Notes under the pieces: generated by a model
Seen by the model: the letters and a program-made list of their open reading frames with translations, nothing else
Database searches by the model: none
Told to the model about the DNA's origin: nothing
Assembly: GCA_014859105.1 (NCBI GenBank)
Contig: JACUUX010000014.1
Span: forward strand, 1 to 55,114
DNA from: Nitrospirota bacterium
GTDB lineage: Bacteria > Nitrospirota > Thermodesulfovibrionia > Thermodesulfovibrionales > SM23-35
Direction of reading: 5' to 3'
DNA: 55,114 nt
Position numbers and translations under genes: made by a program
Shown: one piece after another, positions 1 through 7,407 of the stretch
How positions within the stretch are numbered: the stretch's first letter is position 1
Layout: each line of letters begins with the position of its first letter

Positions 1-98
1 GAAGAAACTAAGACCTGAATAAAAAGGGATTGCGACGGTTCAGCCCCCTCTTTAGTCCCCACAACATGAAGAAACTAAGACCTGATTAAAAAGGGATT
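1..98. CRISPR. End of a CRISPR array (two repeats, one spacer)
   Basis: A 36-nt unit at 1-36 (begins GAAGAAACTAAGACCTGAAT, ends GGGATTGCGAC) recurs at 68-98. The second copy has one mismatch and its last five bases have diverged. The 31-nt stretch between them (37-67) is unique. Length, spacing and a degenerate terminal copy are typical of the trailer end of an array, so most of it should lie left of the window. The reverse complement (GTCGCAATCCC...TTTCTTC) resembles repeats of class 1 systems. No cas gene is in the window, so the subtype is unknown. Confidence 0.75.
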
Positions 99-349
99 AT
101 CAATTTCAGAGAGAAAAAAACATCATTATGGGGTTGAGCAAAAATGCATATTTCTATGAGAACAGCACGCCGACTGGCGAGAAGCATGGACTGACTTCGG
201 TCTTTCGGTCAATGGATTTGGGTCACAAACCGGTCACCAAATAGCTTCCCATCCTTTATTGTCAATGGTCTTTGTTAACAAATAATTAACACACTTTTTA
301 CAGGAAATATCTTTCAAAATCAATGTATTATAAATTATTCATTTTTTCC
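99..349. other. Gene-poor stretch between CRISPR end and first gene
   Basis: No convincing gene. A 38-codon open frame (128-244, plus) exists but has only a weak ribosome binding site and no recognisable similarity. The segment 244-349 is AT-rich and leads into a promoter-like sequence. Confidence 0.4.
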
Positions 350-378
350 TTGACATCCACAATATATTGTGTTTAAAC
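350..378 (+). promoter_or_regulatory. Promoter-like sequence with an embedded 12-bp palindrome
   Basis: A consensus -35 TTGACA (350-355) is followed after about 16-17 bp by a weak -10 (TTTAAA/TTAAAC). The spacer contains the perfect palindrome ACAATATATTGT (359-370), positioned where a repressor would block polymerase. It lies upstream of the small gene at 435 and the restriction-modification-like operon. The assignment is inferred from sequence only. Confidence 0.4.
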
Positions 379-434
379 TTCTAAAACATAATAATTTATA
401 CAAGTTATTGATAATAGAAGGAAAGAATTTTGTT

Positions 435-587
435 ATGGCTAAAAATCCACCTTATGGAGATAATCACAGACACGGTGCAGTTAGAAATAGTTCACAAGTT
501 TATAATCCGCATAATGACTGTTGGGTTAAAAGAGATACAGACACCGGAAGGTTCATTGACCAGAAAGCGGATAAGAATCCGTTTTAA
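435..587 (+). CDS. Small conserved protein, C-terminus probably frameshifted
   Basis: A 50-residue protein starting MAKNPPYGDNHRHG. The ATG at 435 is preferred over an upstream in-frame GTG (369) because AGAAGGAAAG precedes it at normal spacing. It is hydrophilic, with many Asn, Asp and Arg, and has no signal peptide or membrane segment. I recognise it as a widespread small-protein type but know no function. The stop at 585-587 follows a run of four T. Dropping one T lets the frame continue as KGVRKEK to a TAA at 607-609, which looks like the natural end of the family. So either a +1 frameshift truncated the gene or there is a base-calling error. It precedes the restriction-modification-like operon by 33 bp. 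Confidence 0.6.
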   Translation: MAKNPPYGDNHRHGAVRNSSQVYNPHNDCWVKRDTDTGRFIDQKADKNPF

Positions 588-620
588 AGGTGTAAGAAAG
601 GAAAAGTAACTCATAGTCCT

Positions 621-1928
621 ATGAAGCTAAAGATTTTATCTGTAGACTTTCCAGTAGAAGGAAAAGGAATAGAAAATTATAGCTTTTATGAGGCTCCAGC
701 CTTTTCAGATTATGATGTTGTAATTATAGACCCACAGAATATTTCAGGTTTGTGGAACAAAATCAAACCTGAGCGTGACGGAAGCCTTCACACATATACA
801 TCACAGGATGGAGGATTTGGTAAAAGATTGACATCTTCGATGTCTCGAAAAAAAGATGAATTAAGATCTCTTCTGAAGATTACAGAAGGAATCGTTGTAT
901 GCATTTTACGAAATCAGGGCCACAAACTCAAATTATACGAGGGTTATAACTCATGGACAATTGATAGATACAGTTGGCTGCCTATTGGTTTTCGTCCTAT
1001 TTCACGACAAGGGAAAGAAATTAAAATCATAAATAAACATCATCCGTTTAACCAGTATTTAAACGCATTTAAAGATTCTCTTTATTTTGAAGCAGTTTTA
1101 GAACGTTACCGGGAAATGCTGCCCATTGCCACTAACAAAGTAGGAGAACTGATTGCGGTTGAATATCCGATAGACCAAGGGAGATTGATATTTTTACCTT
1201 CTTTAAACAATCCTGATTCTGAAAAGGTGGGAGGAGTATTAATAGATTCTTTGAAAGGCTCATTTAAGTGGAACATTCCAGATGATAAGCCGGCTTGGCT
1301 TTCAACTTATAGCCTACATGGAGAAGATAAAATAATTGCTGAGATAAAAGAAATCGATGATGAGATTTCAAAAATAGAAAAGAGAAAAGAAGAGCTTGAA
1401 TCCGAACATAACCGACTCGAGTTGCTTAAAAGCCTTCTTTATGAACAAGGTAAATATAGCTTAGAGCCTGCTGTTAGAGAGGCATTCAAGATTTTAGGAT
1501 TCAATGTTCTTGAACCTGATGAGTATGATGAAGAATATGATCTATTCTCTAAAGAAGAAGATTTAATTGTTATAGGCGAAATAGAAGGCTCAGAGAAACA
1601 AGTGGACATTGCAAAATATAGACAACTGCTTGATTATGTTGATCGAGAGGAAACATCAAATGCCAGTAAAGTAAAGGGAGTACTTATCGGAAACGGATTT
1701 ATAAAAATAAAGCCTGAGGAAAGGGATGAACAATTTACGGAAGCAGCGATTAGGGGTTGTAGGGCCAGAAAATTTTGTAGAATTACAACCTATGAACTAT
1801 ATAAAGCAGTGCAAGCGGTATTAAGTGGAACTATTCGGAAAGAAGAAATTAAGGGACAAATTTTAAATTGCGAAGATGAATTCAAATTGACTATTTTGGA
1901 AAGTAAAGAGGTATTTTGTGACAATTAG
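621..1928 (+). CDS. Putative PD-(D/E)xK-fold protein of a restriction-modification-like operon
   Basis: A 435-residue soluble protein. The N-terminal ~230 residues are not recognisable to me. Residues ~240-275 form a charged coiled coil (EIDDEISKIEKRKEELE). The C-terminal third looks like a restriction-endonuclease fold: a helix with AFKILGFNV, then acidic YDLF and GEIEGSEKQV (around residue 318), then KYRQLLDYV. The catalytic core position reads E-x-E rather than E-x-K, so the fold may bind DNA without cleaving it, or may cleave by a variant mechanism. The ATG at 621 has a GGAAAAG upstream. It overlaps the next gene by 11 bp, so the two are probably translated together. It could be the specificity or sensor subunit; that role is inferred from context only. 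Confidence 0.6.
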   Translation: MKLKILSVDFPVEGKGIENYSFYEAPAFSDYDVVIIDPQNISGLWNKIKPERDGSLHTYTSQDGGFGKRLTSSMSRKKDELRSLLKITEGIVVCILRNQGHKLKLYEGYNSWTIDRYSWLPIGFRPISRQGKEIKIINKHHPFNQYLNAFKDSLYFEAVLERYREMLPIATNKVGELIAVEYPIDQGRLIFLPSLNNPDSEKVGGVLIDSLKGSFKWNIPDDKPAWLSTYSLHGEDKIIAEIKEIDDEISKIEKRKEELESEHNRLELLKSLLYEQGKYSLEPAVREAFKILGFNVLEPDEYDEEYDLFSKEEDLIVIGEIEGSEKQVDIAKYRQLLDYVDREETSNASKVKGVLIGNGFIKIKPEERDEQFTEAAIRGCRARKFCRITTYELYKAVQAVLSGTIRKEEIKGQILNCEDEFKLTILESKEVFCDN

Positions 1929-3282
1929 TGATATTCCTTTTGGTGCACAATTTTCACCTAATCAGATTGATTTATCTCGATTACTTTCGCTATGCGAAGA
2001 ACATCCAGGCAATCGAAAAGAATTAGAGGCAGCAATACAGCGAGAATTCTTTAGTGCTAAAGGCGGAGATGCTTATAATCAGGCAAAACTTGCAAATAAT
2101 GCCGCACTTGGAATGATTGCCTACGGAATTATTGATCGAAAAGGCAACCTAACAGATCTGGGTAAAGAACTTTTATTACTGAAAGATAATACCTCGCAAC
2201 TTTACAAACGGTTTGCTCAACATATTCTCCTTAAATTAAGAGGTTTAGATTTAGTCCAGACAGCACAAGATATGCAAACAAGAGGTGAGCGGTTTGACCT
2301 TATAAAGTTTCGGCACTGGCTTGAAGAAAGAGGGATCCGTGTTCCTCGCGGTGCTGTTCATATGAGTAGTATGAGATTATGGTTGGAGAAGGCTGAACTT
2401 ATTACATCTACAGATTGGCAGATTGATTACTCAAGATTAGAATCTTTAATTGGTGTAGGAACAACAGAAATTGATACATTGGCAATGCTTTCACCGGGGC
2501 AAAAGGCATACTTAAAAACTATATCAAATATACCTACTAAAGGACCATATCCAGCAAATGAAATTGAAAAATTAGCTACCCAACTTTACGGTGTCAAATA
2601 TAATGAAAAGATGCTGCCTAAGCAGATTTTATATCCATTACAGTATGCTGGCTACATTGAAATTACAAAACCAACAGGAGGTCGTGGAGCTAAACCTTTC
2701 TTAGTAAAACCTACCGAGAAACTGAAAAAGGAATTAATAGCTCCACTTCTTGAAGCATTAGAAAAACAAGCAACATCCGATTTGAGACCTCTTTTGAGAA
2801 AGCCTTTGGGAGATATTTTAAAAGATCTCACTCATAAGAATAAATACATTAAAGGATTAGCACTTGAGGCCTTAGCATTTTATCTGATGAGGCTCATTGA
2901 CTTGACTTATATTGCTACACGTTTGCGTGGTCAAGCAACTGGAGGGGCTGAAGTAGATTTAATATTTGAAGGGACACGGTTTATTTTTAGTAGATGGCAA
3001 ATACAATGTAAAAATACTCCTACAGTTCACCTTGATGATGTTGCAAAAGAAGTCGGGCTCACTCACCAGCTTAAATCAAATGTAATAATGGTCGTGTCCA
3101 CCGGCAGTATTGGTGAAGAAGCACGCAAGTTTGCGCATCATGTAATGAATACAACAAATTTGGATATTATTCTTGTGGATAGGACTGACTTAGAGAAAAT
3201 AAAACAAAACCCTATACATATTTCGGTAGTTCTCGATAGAGAGGCAAAAAGGGCTATGCAGATTAAGAAACTGGAGCTTTAG
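1918..3282 (+). CDS. Mrr-like restriction endonuclease
   Basis: A 454-residue protein starting at GTG inside the preceding gene. The C-terminal domain has a plausible PD-(D/E)xK nuclease site: EALAFYLMRL helix, then GGAEVDLIF (Asp near residue 345) and WQIQCKN (Q-x-K near 362), followed by a strand ending VMVVSTGSIG. This Asp...Gln-x-Lys pattern matches the Mrr/restriction endonuclease family 4 core. The N-terminal ~270 residues probably hold winged-helix recognition segments (for example ALGMIAYGIIDRKGNLTDLG). It lies two bases before a DNA methyltransferase gene, as expected for a type II-like system. The target sequence cannot be predicted. Confidence 0.75.
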   Translation: MTISDIPFGAQFSPNQIDLSRLLSLCEEHPGNRKELEAAIQREFFSAKGGDAYNQAKLANNAALGMIAYGIIDRKGNLTDLGKELLLLKDNTSQLYKRFAQHILLKLRGLDLVQTAQDMQTRGERFDLIKFRHWLEERGIRVPRGAVHMSSMRLWLEKAELITSTDWQIDYSRLESLIGVGTTEIDTLAMLSPGQKAYLKTISNIPTKGPYPANEIEKLATQLYGVKYNEKMLPKQILYPLQYAGYIEITKPTGGRGAKPFLVKPTEKLKKELIAPLLEALEKQATSDLRPLLRKPLGDILKDLTHKNKYIKGLALEALAFYLMRLIDLTYIATRLRGQATGGAEVDLIFEGTRFIFSRWQIQCKNTPTVHLDDVAKEVGLTHQLKSNVIMVVSTGSIGEEARKFAHHVMNTTNLDIILVDRTDLEKIKQNPIHISVVLDREAKRAMQIKKLEL

Positions 3283-3284
3283 AG

Positions 3285-4277
3285 ATGATAGCTGAAAAAG
3301 TTAAACCATATTATGAAACAAAACGGGGTTCTGCATATCTTGGAGACGCCCTTGATTTGCTCGATATTATTGATAAAGGCACTGTCGATTTAATAATGAC
3401 TTCGCCACCCTTTGCCCTAAGACGGAAAAAAGAATATGGCAATGTGGATGCTGAAAAATATGTTGATTGGTTTCTACCTTTTGCAAAGAAGTTTTATGAT
3501 GTACTAAAACCAAAAGGGAGTTTGGTCATAGATATTGGAGGAAGCTGGGAACCAGGGAACCCTGTAAAAAGTCTCTACCATTATGAGCTACTTCTTTCTC
3601 TCTGCAAAATGCCTAAACATAAGTTCTATTTAGCTCAGGAGTTTTTTTGGTACAATCCTGCTCGGCTACCAACCCCAGCAGAGTGGGTTAACGTCAGAAG
3701 AGAGCGTGTAAAGGATGCTGTTAATTGTATCTGGTGGCTTTCAAAAGACCCTCATCCAAAGGCAAATAACCGCAATGTACTACAGCCTTATAGCGAGAGT
3801 ATGTTGGAATTATTAAAACGAGGATATAAGGCTAAGTTGAGGCCTAGCGGTCATGATATTTCAACAAAATTTAGTAAAGATAATAATGGTGCTATCCCTC
3901 CTAACTTACTTGAGATAGCCAATACAGAATCAAATAGTAGGTATTTGAGGGTTTGTCGTCAATTTGGTATAAAACCTCATCCAGCCCGATATCCTGCTGG
4001 TGTCCCCGAGTTTTTTATAAAGTTTTTAACAGACCCTAACGATCTTGTTGTTGATCCTTTTGCAGGATCAAATGTTACAGGAGAGGTTTGTGAGAAACTT
4101 GGTCGTAGATGGATTTCAATAGAACTAATTGAGGATTATTTGAAAGGGTCTAAATATAGATTCAGTGAGTTTTGTTTTGAGGATTGGGAAGAACTTAGCG
4201 GGCAAAGGAGTTTTTTCATTCGAGAAAGGAGTGGCTGTTACGGAGCAACTAATAGTAAGAAATTTAAAAAATCGTAG
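3285..4277 (+). CDS. Site-specific DNA methyltransferase (N4-cytosine/N6-adenine class)
   Basis: A 330-residue methyltransferase of the N6_N4_Mtase family. Catalytic motif IV is TSPPF near residue 40. The SAM-binding motif I is DPFAGSNVTGE near residue 260. Motif IV before motif I is the beta-class order. It would protect host DNA against the adjacent endonuclease. A GGAG Shine-Dalgarno lies in the end of the preceding gene, and the gap is 2 bp, so the three genes 621-4277 are almost certainly one operon. The final ~25 residues are basic and degenerate. The methylated base cannot be assigned from sequence, although TSPPF is compatible with N4-cytosine. Confidence 0.88.
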   Translation: MIAEKVKPYYETKRGSAYLGDALDLLDIIDKGTVDLIMTSPPFALRRKKEYGNVDAEKYVDWFLPFAKKFYDVLKPKGSLVIDIGGSWEPGNPVKSLYHYELLLSLCKMPKHKFYLAQEFFWYNPARLPTPAEWVNVRRERVKDAVNCIWWLSKDPHPKANNRNVLQPYSESMLELLKRGYKAKLRPSGHDISTKFSKDNNGAIPPNLLEIANTESNSRYLRVCRQFGIKPHPARYPAGVPEFFIKFLTDPNDLVVDPFAGSNVTGEVCEKLGRRWISIELIEDYLKGSKYRFSEFCFEDWEELSGQRSFFIRERSGCYGATNSKKFKKS

Positions 4278-4313
4278 AAAAGATAATGATTTTTATAAAA
4301 AAGGGGGAAAATA

Positions 4314-6536
4314 ATGGATTTAATTAAAGGTCTGAGCTTATCGCCAAATGCACTGAAAGTACTCGAAAAAAGATACCTTAAAAAGAACGAAGAGGGAAAG
4401 GTAGTCGAGACACCTGAGAGTCTTTTCAGGAGAGTTGCAAAGTCTGTCGCAGAGGCAGACATGCTTTATGGAAAGTCAGAGACTGAGGTAAAAGAAATTG
4501 AAGAACAGTTTTACAGGATGATTACTTCTCTTGAGTTTCTTCCCAACAGCCCTACACTCATGAACGCTGGAAGGAGGCTCGGCCAGTTAAGTGCCTGCTT
4601 TGTCATTCCCGTAGAAGACTCCATGGAGTCCATATTCGATGCAGTAAAAAGTACTGCAATCATACATAAATCAGGGGGTGGAACAGGCTTCAGTTTTTCA
4701 AGATTAAGACCTATGGGAGACATCGTTGGCTCTACAAAGGGTATCTCTTCAGGCCCTGTTTCTTTTATGACAGTCTTTGATACAGCCACAGAAGCAGTCA
4801 AGCAGGGAGGAACGAGGAGAGGTGCAAATATGGGTATTCTGAGAATCGACCACCCGGATATCATCAGCTTTATTACCTGTAAGGATGATAATACAAAATT
4901 CAATAATTTCAACATATCTGTTGCGCTGACCGACGGGTTTATGAATGCTGTTGAGGAAGACCTGTCGTACAACCTTATTAACCCAAGGACAAAGAAGGTA
5001 ACGAATACCCTCAGGGCAAGAGAAGTTTTTAATCTTATTGTTGAACATGCATGGAAAAACGGTGAACCGGGCATTGTCTTTATCGACAGGGTAGATGCAT
5101 CGAATCCTACCCCTAATATAGGACATATCGAGTCTACCAACCCCTGCGGTGAACAGCCACTTCTTCCCTATGAATCCTGTAACCTCGGCTCGATCAACCT
5201 TGCAAAGATGGTAAAGGCAGACACCGCCGGGATTGACTGGGATAAACTCAGAGATATCATATGGAAAGCAGTGCATTTCCTCGACAATGTCATAGATGTC
5301 AATAAATACCCCCTTTCAAAAATAGAGGAGATGACAAAGGCAAACAGAAAGATAGGTCTCGGTTTGATGGGGTGGGCAGATATGCTGATACAGATCGGGA
5401 TTCCTTACAATTCTGACAGGGCAGTAATAATTGCAGAAGAGGTGATGGAATACATACAGAGAGAGGGTAAGGTCGCATCCGAAGCACTTGCAGAAGAACG
5501 CGGGGTTTTCCCTAACTATAAAGGAAGCATTTATGATGGAAAGATAAGGCTGAGAAACGCTACTGTTACAACCATAGCACCAACCGGCACCCTGTCGATA
5601 ATCGCCGGATGCTCGTCGGGTATCGAACCGCTCTTTGCGGTCTCCTTTGTGAGAACCGTAATGGAAGGTACAAAGCTGATCGAGATAAACCCTTACTTTG
5701 AGAAGGTTGCAAAAGAGCGCGGGTTCTGGTCAAGGGACCTGATGGAGAGAATAGCTGACAGAGGATCCGTACAGGACTTTGACGAGGTCCCTGCAGACGT
5801 CAAGGCCGTCTTTGTGACCGCCCACGATATCACCCCACTCGAGCATATAACCATGCAGGCCGCTTTCCAGAAATTTATCGACAACGCCGTCTCAAAGACC
5901 GTGAACTTCCCGCACAACGCAACCCCGAAAGACGTAGAGGAAGTGTACCTCCTCGCATACAAGCTCGGCTGCAAGGGGGTCACAGTTTACAGGGACGGTT
6001 CAAGAGAAGATCAGGTGCTCACGAGAGGCAAAAAAACCGATGCGCAAAAGGCTGTTGATTCCTGGCAGAAGATTGTGCCGAGAAAAAGGCCCGATGTCAT
6101 TAAAGGCTCAACAAGGTTCACTAAGACCGGTTGCGGCAACCTTTATGTCACCATTAATGAGGATGAAGAAGGACATCTCTTCGAACTCTTTACTTCAATG
6201 GGTAAAGCAGGCGGATGTGCCGCAAGCCAGTTGGAAGCTATCGGCAGACTCGTCTCACTCGCATTCAGATCCAACATCGAACCCGATGAGGTTATTAAAC
6301 AGCTTAAGGGAATCTCATGCCATTCACCGATATGGCATGAAGGCGGCAAGATCCTTTCCTGTTCCGACGCCATTGCAAAGGCCCTTGAAAAGTACAATAC
6401 AAAGGGTAAAAAGGGCAACGGGGACAGCGGAAAAGTGGTCATGCTGATGGGCGCATGCCCCGAATGCGGCGGCGCTGTGGAACGCGAAAGCGGCTGCCTT
6501 GTCTGTCATAACTGCGGGTTTACGAAGTGCGGGTAA
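4314..6536 (+). CDS. nrdJ: Adenosylcobalamin-dependent (class II) ribonucleoside-diphosphate reductase
   Basis: A 740-residue class II ribonucleotide reductase, which makes deoxyribonucleotides using adenosylcobalamin and needs no oxygen. Visible landmarks: LPNSPTLMNAG; SACFVIP with an active-site Cys near residue 95; KSGGGTGFSFS; GGTRRGANMG; the NPCGEQ motif near 275 carrying the catalytic Asn, Cys and Glu; and APTGTLSIIAG. A TSCPD domain occupies ~610-690 (TGCGNLYVTI...GGCAASQLEA). The tail is a zinc-ribbon (CPECGG...SGC..CHNCG) ending KCG, the usual shuttling cysteine end. The start has AAGGGGGAAAATA before the ATG. The 3' end is notable because two decayed copies of it lie downstream (7001 and 7266). 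The gene is flanked by defence genes on both sides. Confidence 0.97.
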   Translation: MDLIKGLSLSPNALKVLEKRYLKKNEEGKVVETPESLFRRVAKSVAEADMLYGKSETEVKEIEEQFYRMITSLEFLPNSPTLMNAGRRLGQLSACFVIPVEDSMESIFDAVKSTAIIHKSGGGTGFSFSRLRPMGDIVGSTKGISSGPVSFMTVFDTATEAVKQGGTRRGANMGILRIDHPDIISFITCKDDNTKFNNFNISVALTDGFMNAVEEDLSYNLINPRTKKVTNTLRAREVFNLIVEHAWKNGEPGIVFIDRVDASNPTPNIGHIESTNPCGEQPLLPYESCNLGSINLAKMVKADTAGIDWDKLRDIIWKAVHFLDNVIDVNKYPLSKIEEMTKANRKIGLGLMGWADMLIQIGIPYNSDRAVIIAEEVMEYIQREGKVASEALAEERGVFPNYKGSIYDGKIRLRNATVTTIAPTGTLSIIAGCSSGIEPLFAVSFVRTVMEGTKLIEINPYFEKVAKERGFWSRDLMERIADRGSVQDFDEVPADVKAVFVTAHDITPLEHITMQAAFQKFIDNAVSKTVNFPHNATPKDVEEVYLLAYKLGCKGVTVYRDGSREDQVLTRGKKTDAQKAVDSWQKIVPRKRPDVIKGSTRFTKTGCGNLYVTINEDEEGHLFELFTSMGKAGGCAASQLEAIGRLVSLAFRSNIEPDEVIKQLKGISCHSPIWHEGGKILSCSDAIAKALEKYNTKGKKGNGDSGKVVMLMGACPECGGAVERESGCLVCHNCGFTKCG

Positions 6537-6570
6537 AAAATTGACATTGTAAAGAATAGATCATTAATCT

Positions 6571-6762
6571 ATGGGCAAGAAGGAATTTTTAAAACAGATG
6601 GAAAGCCTGAACAGAAAAATCAGTGAACATGAGGCAAAAATAAAAATAGAGCGAAATAAATCTTTTCCTGGTGCAGGAAGGATTAAATACTGGGAAAGAG
6701 AAATTTTAGCCTTTAAGGATGCATTAGAGAAGGCGAAGAAAAGATTAAGGAGAGGAAGATGA
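6571..6762 (+). CDS. Small coiled-coil protein of unknown function
   Basis: 63 residues, strongly basic and predicted to be almost all helix (FLKQMESLNRKISEHE, then ILAFKDALEKAKKRLRRGR). It has no membrane segment and no cysteine, and I do not recognise a family. It begins 34 bp after the nrdJ stop. A TTGACA sits at 6541 but a good -10 and Shine-Dalgarno are not evident. Its TGA overlaps the ATG of the next gene (ATGA), so the two are translationally coupled. Together they form the first cassette between nrdJ and the first decayed nrdJ 3'-end copy. Confidence 0.6.
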   Translation: MGKKEFLKQMESLNRKISEHEAKIKIERNKSFPGAGRIKYWEREILAFKDALEKAKKRLRRGR

Positions 6763-6989
6763 AGACAGCAGAAAAAATAATTTTAAATGAAACACTCTCA
6801 ATACTCCTTAAAGAACTTGCTGAGGAGTGTCAGGAGGCATTGAAGCTGATTTTACAGCTTCAGGTAAAGGGCCTATCATCTGAGCAAATTGCCTCTATAC
6901 TTTCAGAGCTTGCCGTATCAACAGTCCATCTTCACGCACATACCGCTGGCCTCCAGGATTTAATTAACGATGAAATTGAGAGGCTATGA
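6759..6989 (+). CDS. Small helical protein of unknown function, coupled to preceding gene
   Basis: 76 residues, acidic and leucine-rich, probably an all-helical bundle (LLKELAEECQEALKLILQLQ...LSSEQIASILSELAVSTVHLHAHTAGL). It overlaps the stop of the upstream basic coiled-coil protein by ATGA. A basic/acidic pair of small helical proteins encoded this way could form a complex. That would fit an antitoxin/toxin or phage-type accessory pair, but nothing in the sequence identifies a known family. The gene ends 12 bp before the first decayed nrdJ 3'-end copy. Confidence 0.6.
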   Translation: MKTAEKIILNETLSILLKELAEECQEALKLILQLQVKGLSSEQIASILSELAVSTVHLHAHTAGLQDLINDEIERL

Positions 6990-7000
6990 TAAGTAGAACA

Positions 7001-7037
7001 CTTTGCCATAATTGCAGGGTTTACAAAATGCGGGTAG
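7001..7037 (+). pseudogene. Decayed second copy of the nrdJ 3' end
   Basis: The sequence reads CTT TGC CAT AAT TGC, one extra A (7016), then GGG TTT ACA AAA TGC GGG TAG. Without that A it encodes LCHNCGFTKCG-stop, the NrdJ C-terminus. It differs from the resident gene mostly at synonymous positions (TGT/TGC, AAC/AAT, ACG/ACA, AAG/AAA). No other part of nrdJ precedes it. It is best explained as a 3' end left behind by an insertion or replacement at the end of nrdJ. Confidence 0.8.
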
Positions 7038-7043
7038 AGCAAA

Positions 7044-7229
7044 ATGAAATTTATAGTTAGAAGATATTTTTCAGGCTATTGTAGTTGCGAAATAGAAGCA
7101 GAAAATGAAGATGAAGCATATGAAAAGGCTGTTAATTTACCTATAGACCAAGGTGAGATATTAAGTACTTTAGAAGAATGGACGGATAGTGATGAAGTAG
7201 AGCTTGATTTATATGGTTTAAATCTATGA
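7044..7229 (+). CDS. Small acidic protein of unknown function
   Basis: 61 residues beginning MKFIVRRYFSGYCSCEIEAE, then NEDEAYEKAVN. This strand-strand-helix pattern (a substrate-like sheet followed by an EDEAYEKA helix) resembles small DpnD/PcfM-like or DUF-type accessory proteins that are common on mobile elements. The resemblance is loose and I assign no function. It starts 7 bp after the stop of the second nrdJ-tail copy and its Shine-Dalgarno is weak. A 21-codon frame (7226-7291) overlaps its stop by ATGA, but that frame lies over the third nrdJ-tail copy and is probably chance. Confidence 0.55.
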   Translation: MKFIVRRYFSGYCSCEIEAENEDEAYEKAVNLPIDQGEILSTLEEWTDSDEVELDLYGLNL

Positions 7230-7265
7230 GATTGGTAGAGAAAAGAATAAAGAAAGTTTTAGAAG

Positions 7266-7339
7266 GTGATGGGAAATATTTTGAAAAATAAAAGTGGCTG
7301 TACCAGCTGCCATGATTGCGGGTTGCGAAATGCGGTTAA
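7266..7339 (+). pseudogene. Decayed third copy of the nrdJ 3' end, from a divergent nrdJ
   Basis: Read in the frame of AGT GGC TGT, this encodes GNILKNKSGCTSCHDCG, then (after one missing base near 7324) AKCG and a TAA at 7337-7339. It aligns with the resident tail GGAVERESGCLVCHNCGFTKCG. Cysteines and glycines are conserved, there are several synonymous changes, and some replacements differ. So it derives from a NrdJ coding sequence that evolved separately, not from a recent duplication. It has no start and only the last ~24 codons. Confidence 0.8.
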
Positions 7340-7345
7340 GGGTTG

Positions 7346-7391
7346 GAATATAGTATTCTATATGGTATTCTTTTTTTATCAGAATAGTATT
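7346..7391 (+). promoter_or_regulatory. Operator-like repeats upstream of the RHH/MazF module
   Basis: GAATA-TAG-TATTC (7346-7358) is an inverted repeat. GTATTC recurs at 7353-7358 and 7365-7370, 12 bp apart, and the inverse GAATAG lies at 7382. Closely spaced half-sites just before an antitoxin gene are typical of ribbon-helix-helix autoregulation. Binding by the downstream antitoxin is inferred. Confidence 0.45.
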
Positions 7392-7407
7392 ACAAGGAGG
7401 CTATAAA

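Noticed and set aside
128-244. A 38-codon plus-strand frame after the CRISPR end (MGLSKNAYFYEN...)
   Set aside because: Only a weak ribosome binding site, no recognisable family and no coupling to a neighbour. Kept as a note only.
4511-5276. Long minus-strand frames (175 and 209 codons) inside nrdJ
   Set aside because: nrdJ is unmistakable with catalytic motifs throughout. The antisense frames have no family features.
7226-7291. 21-codon frame overlapping the stop of the 61-residue gene by ATGA
   Set aside because: It runs over the third decayed nrdJ tail in another frame, so its openness is probably accidental.
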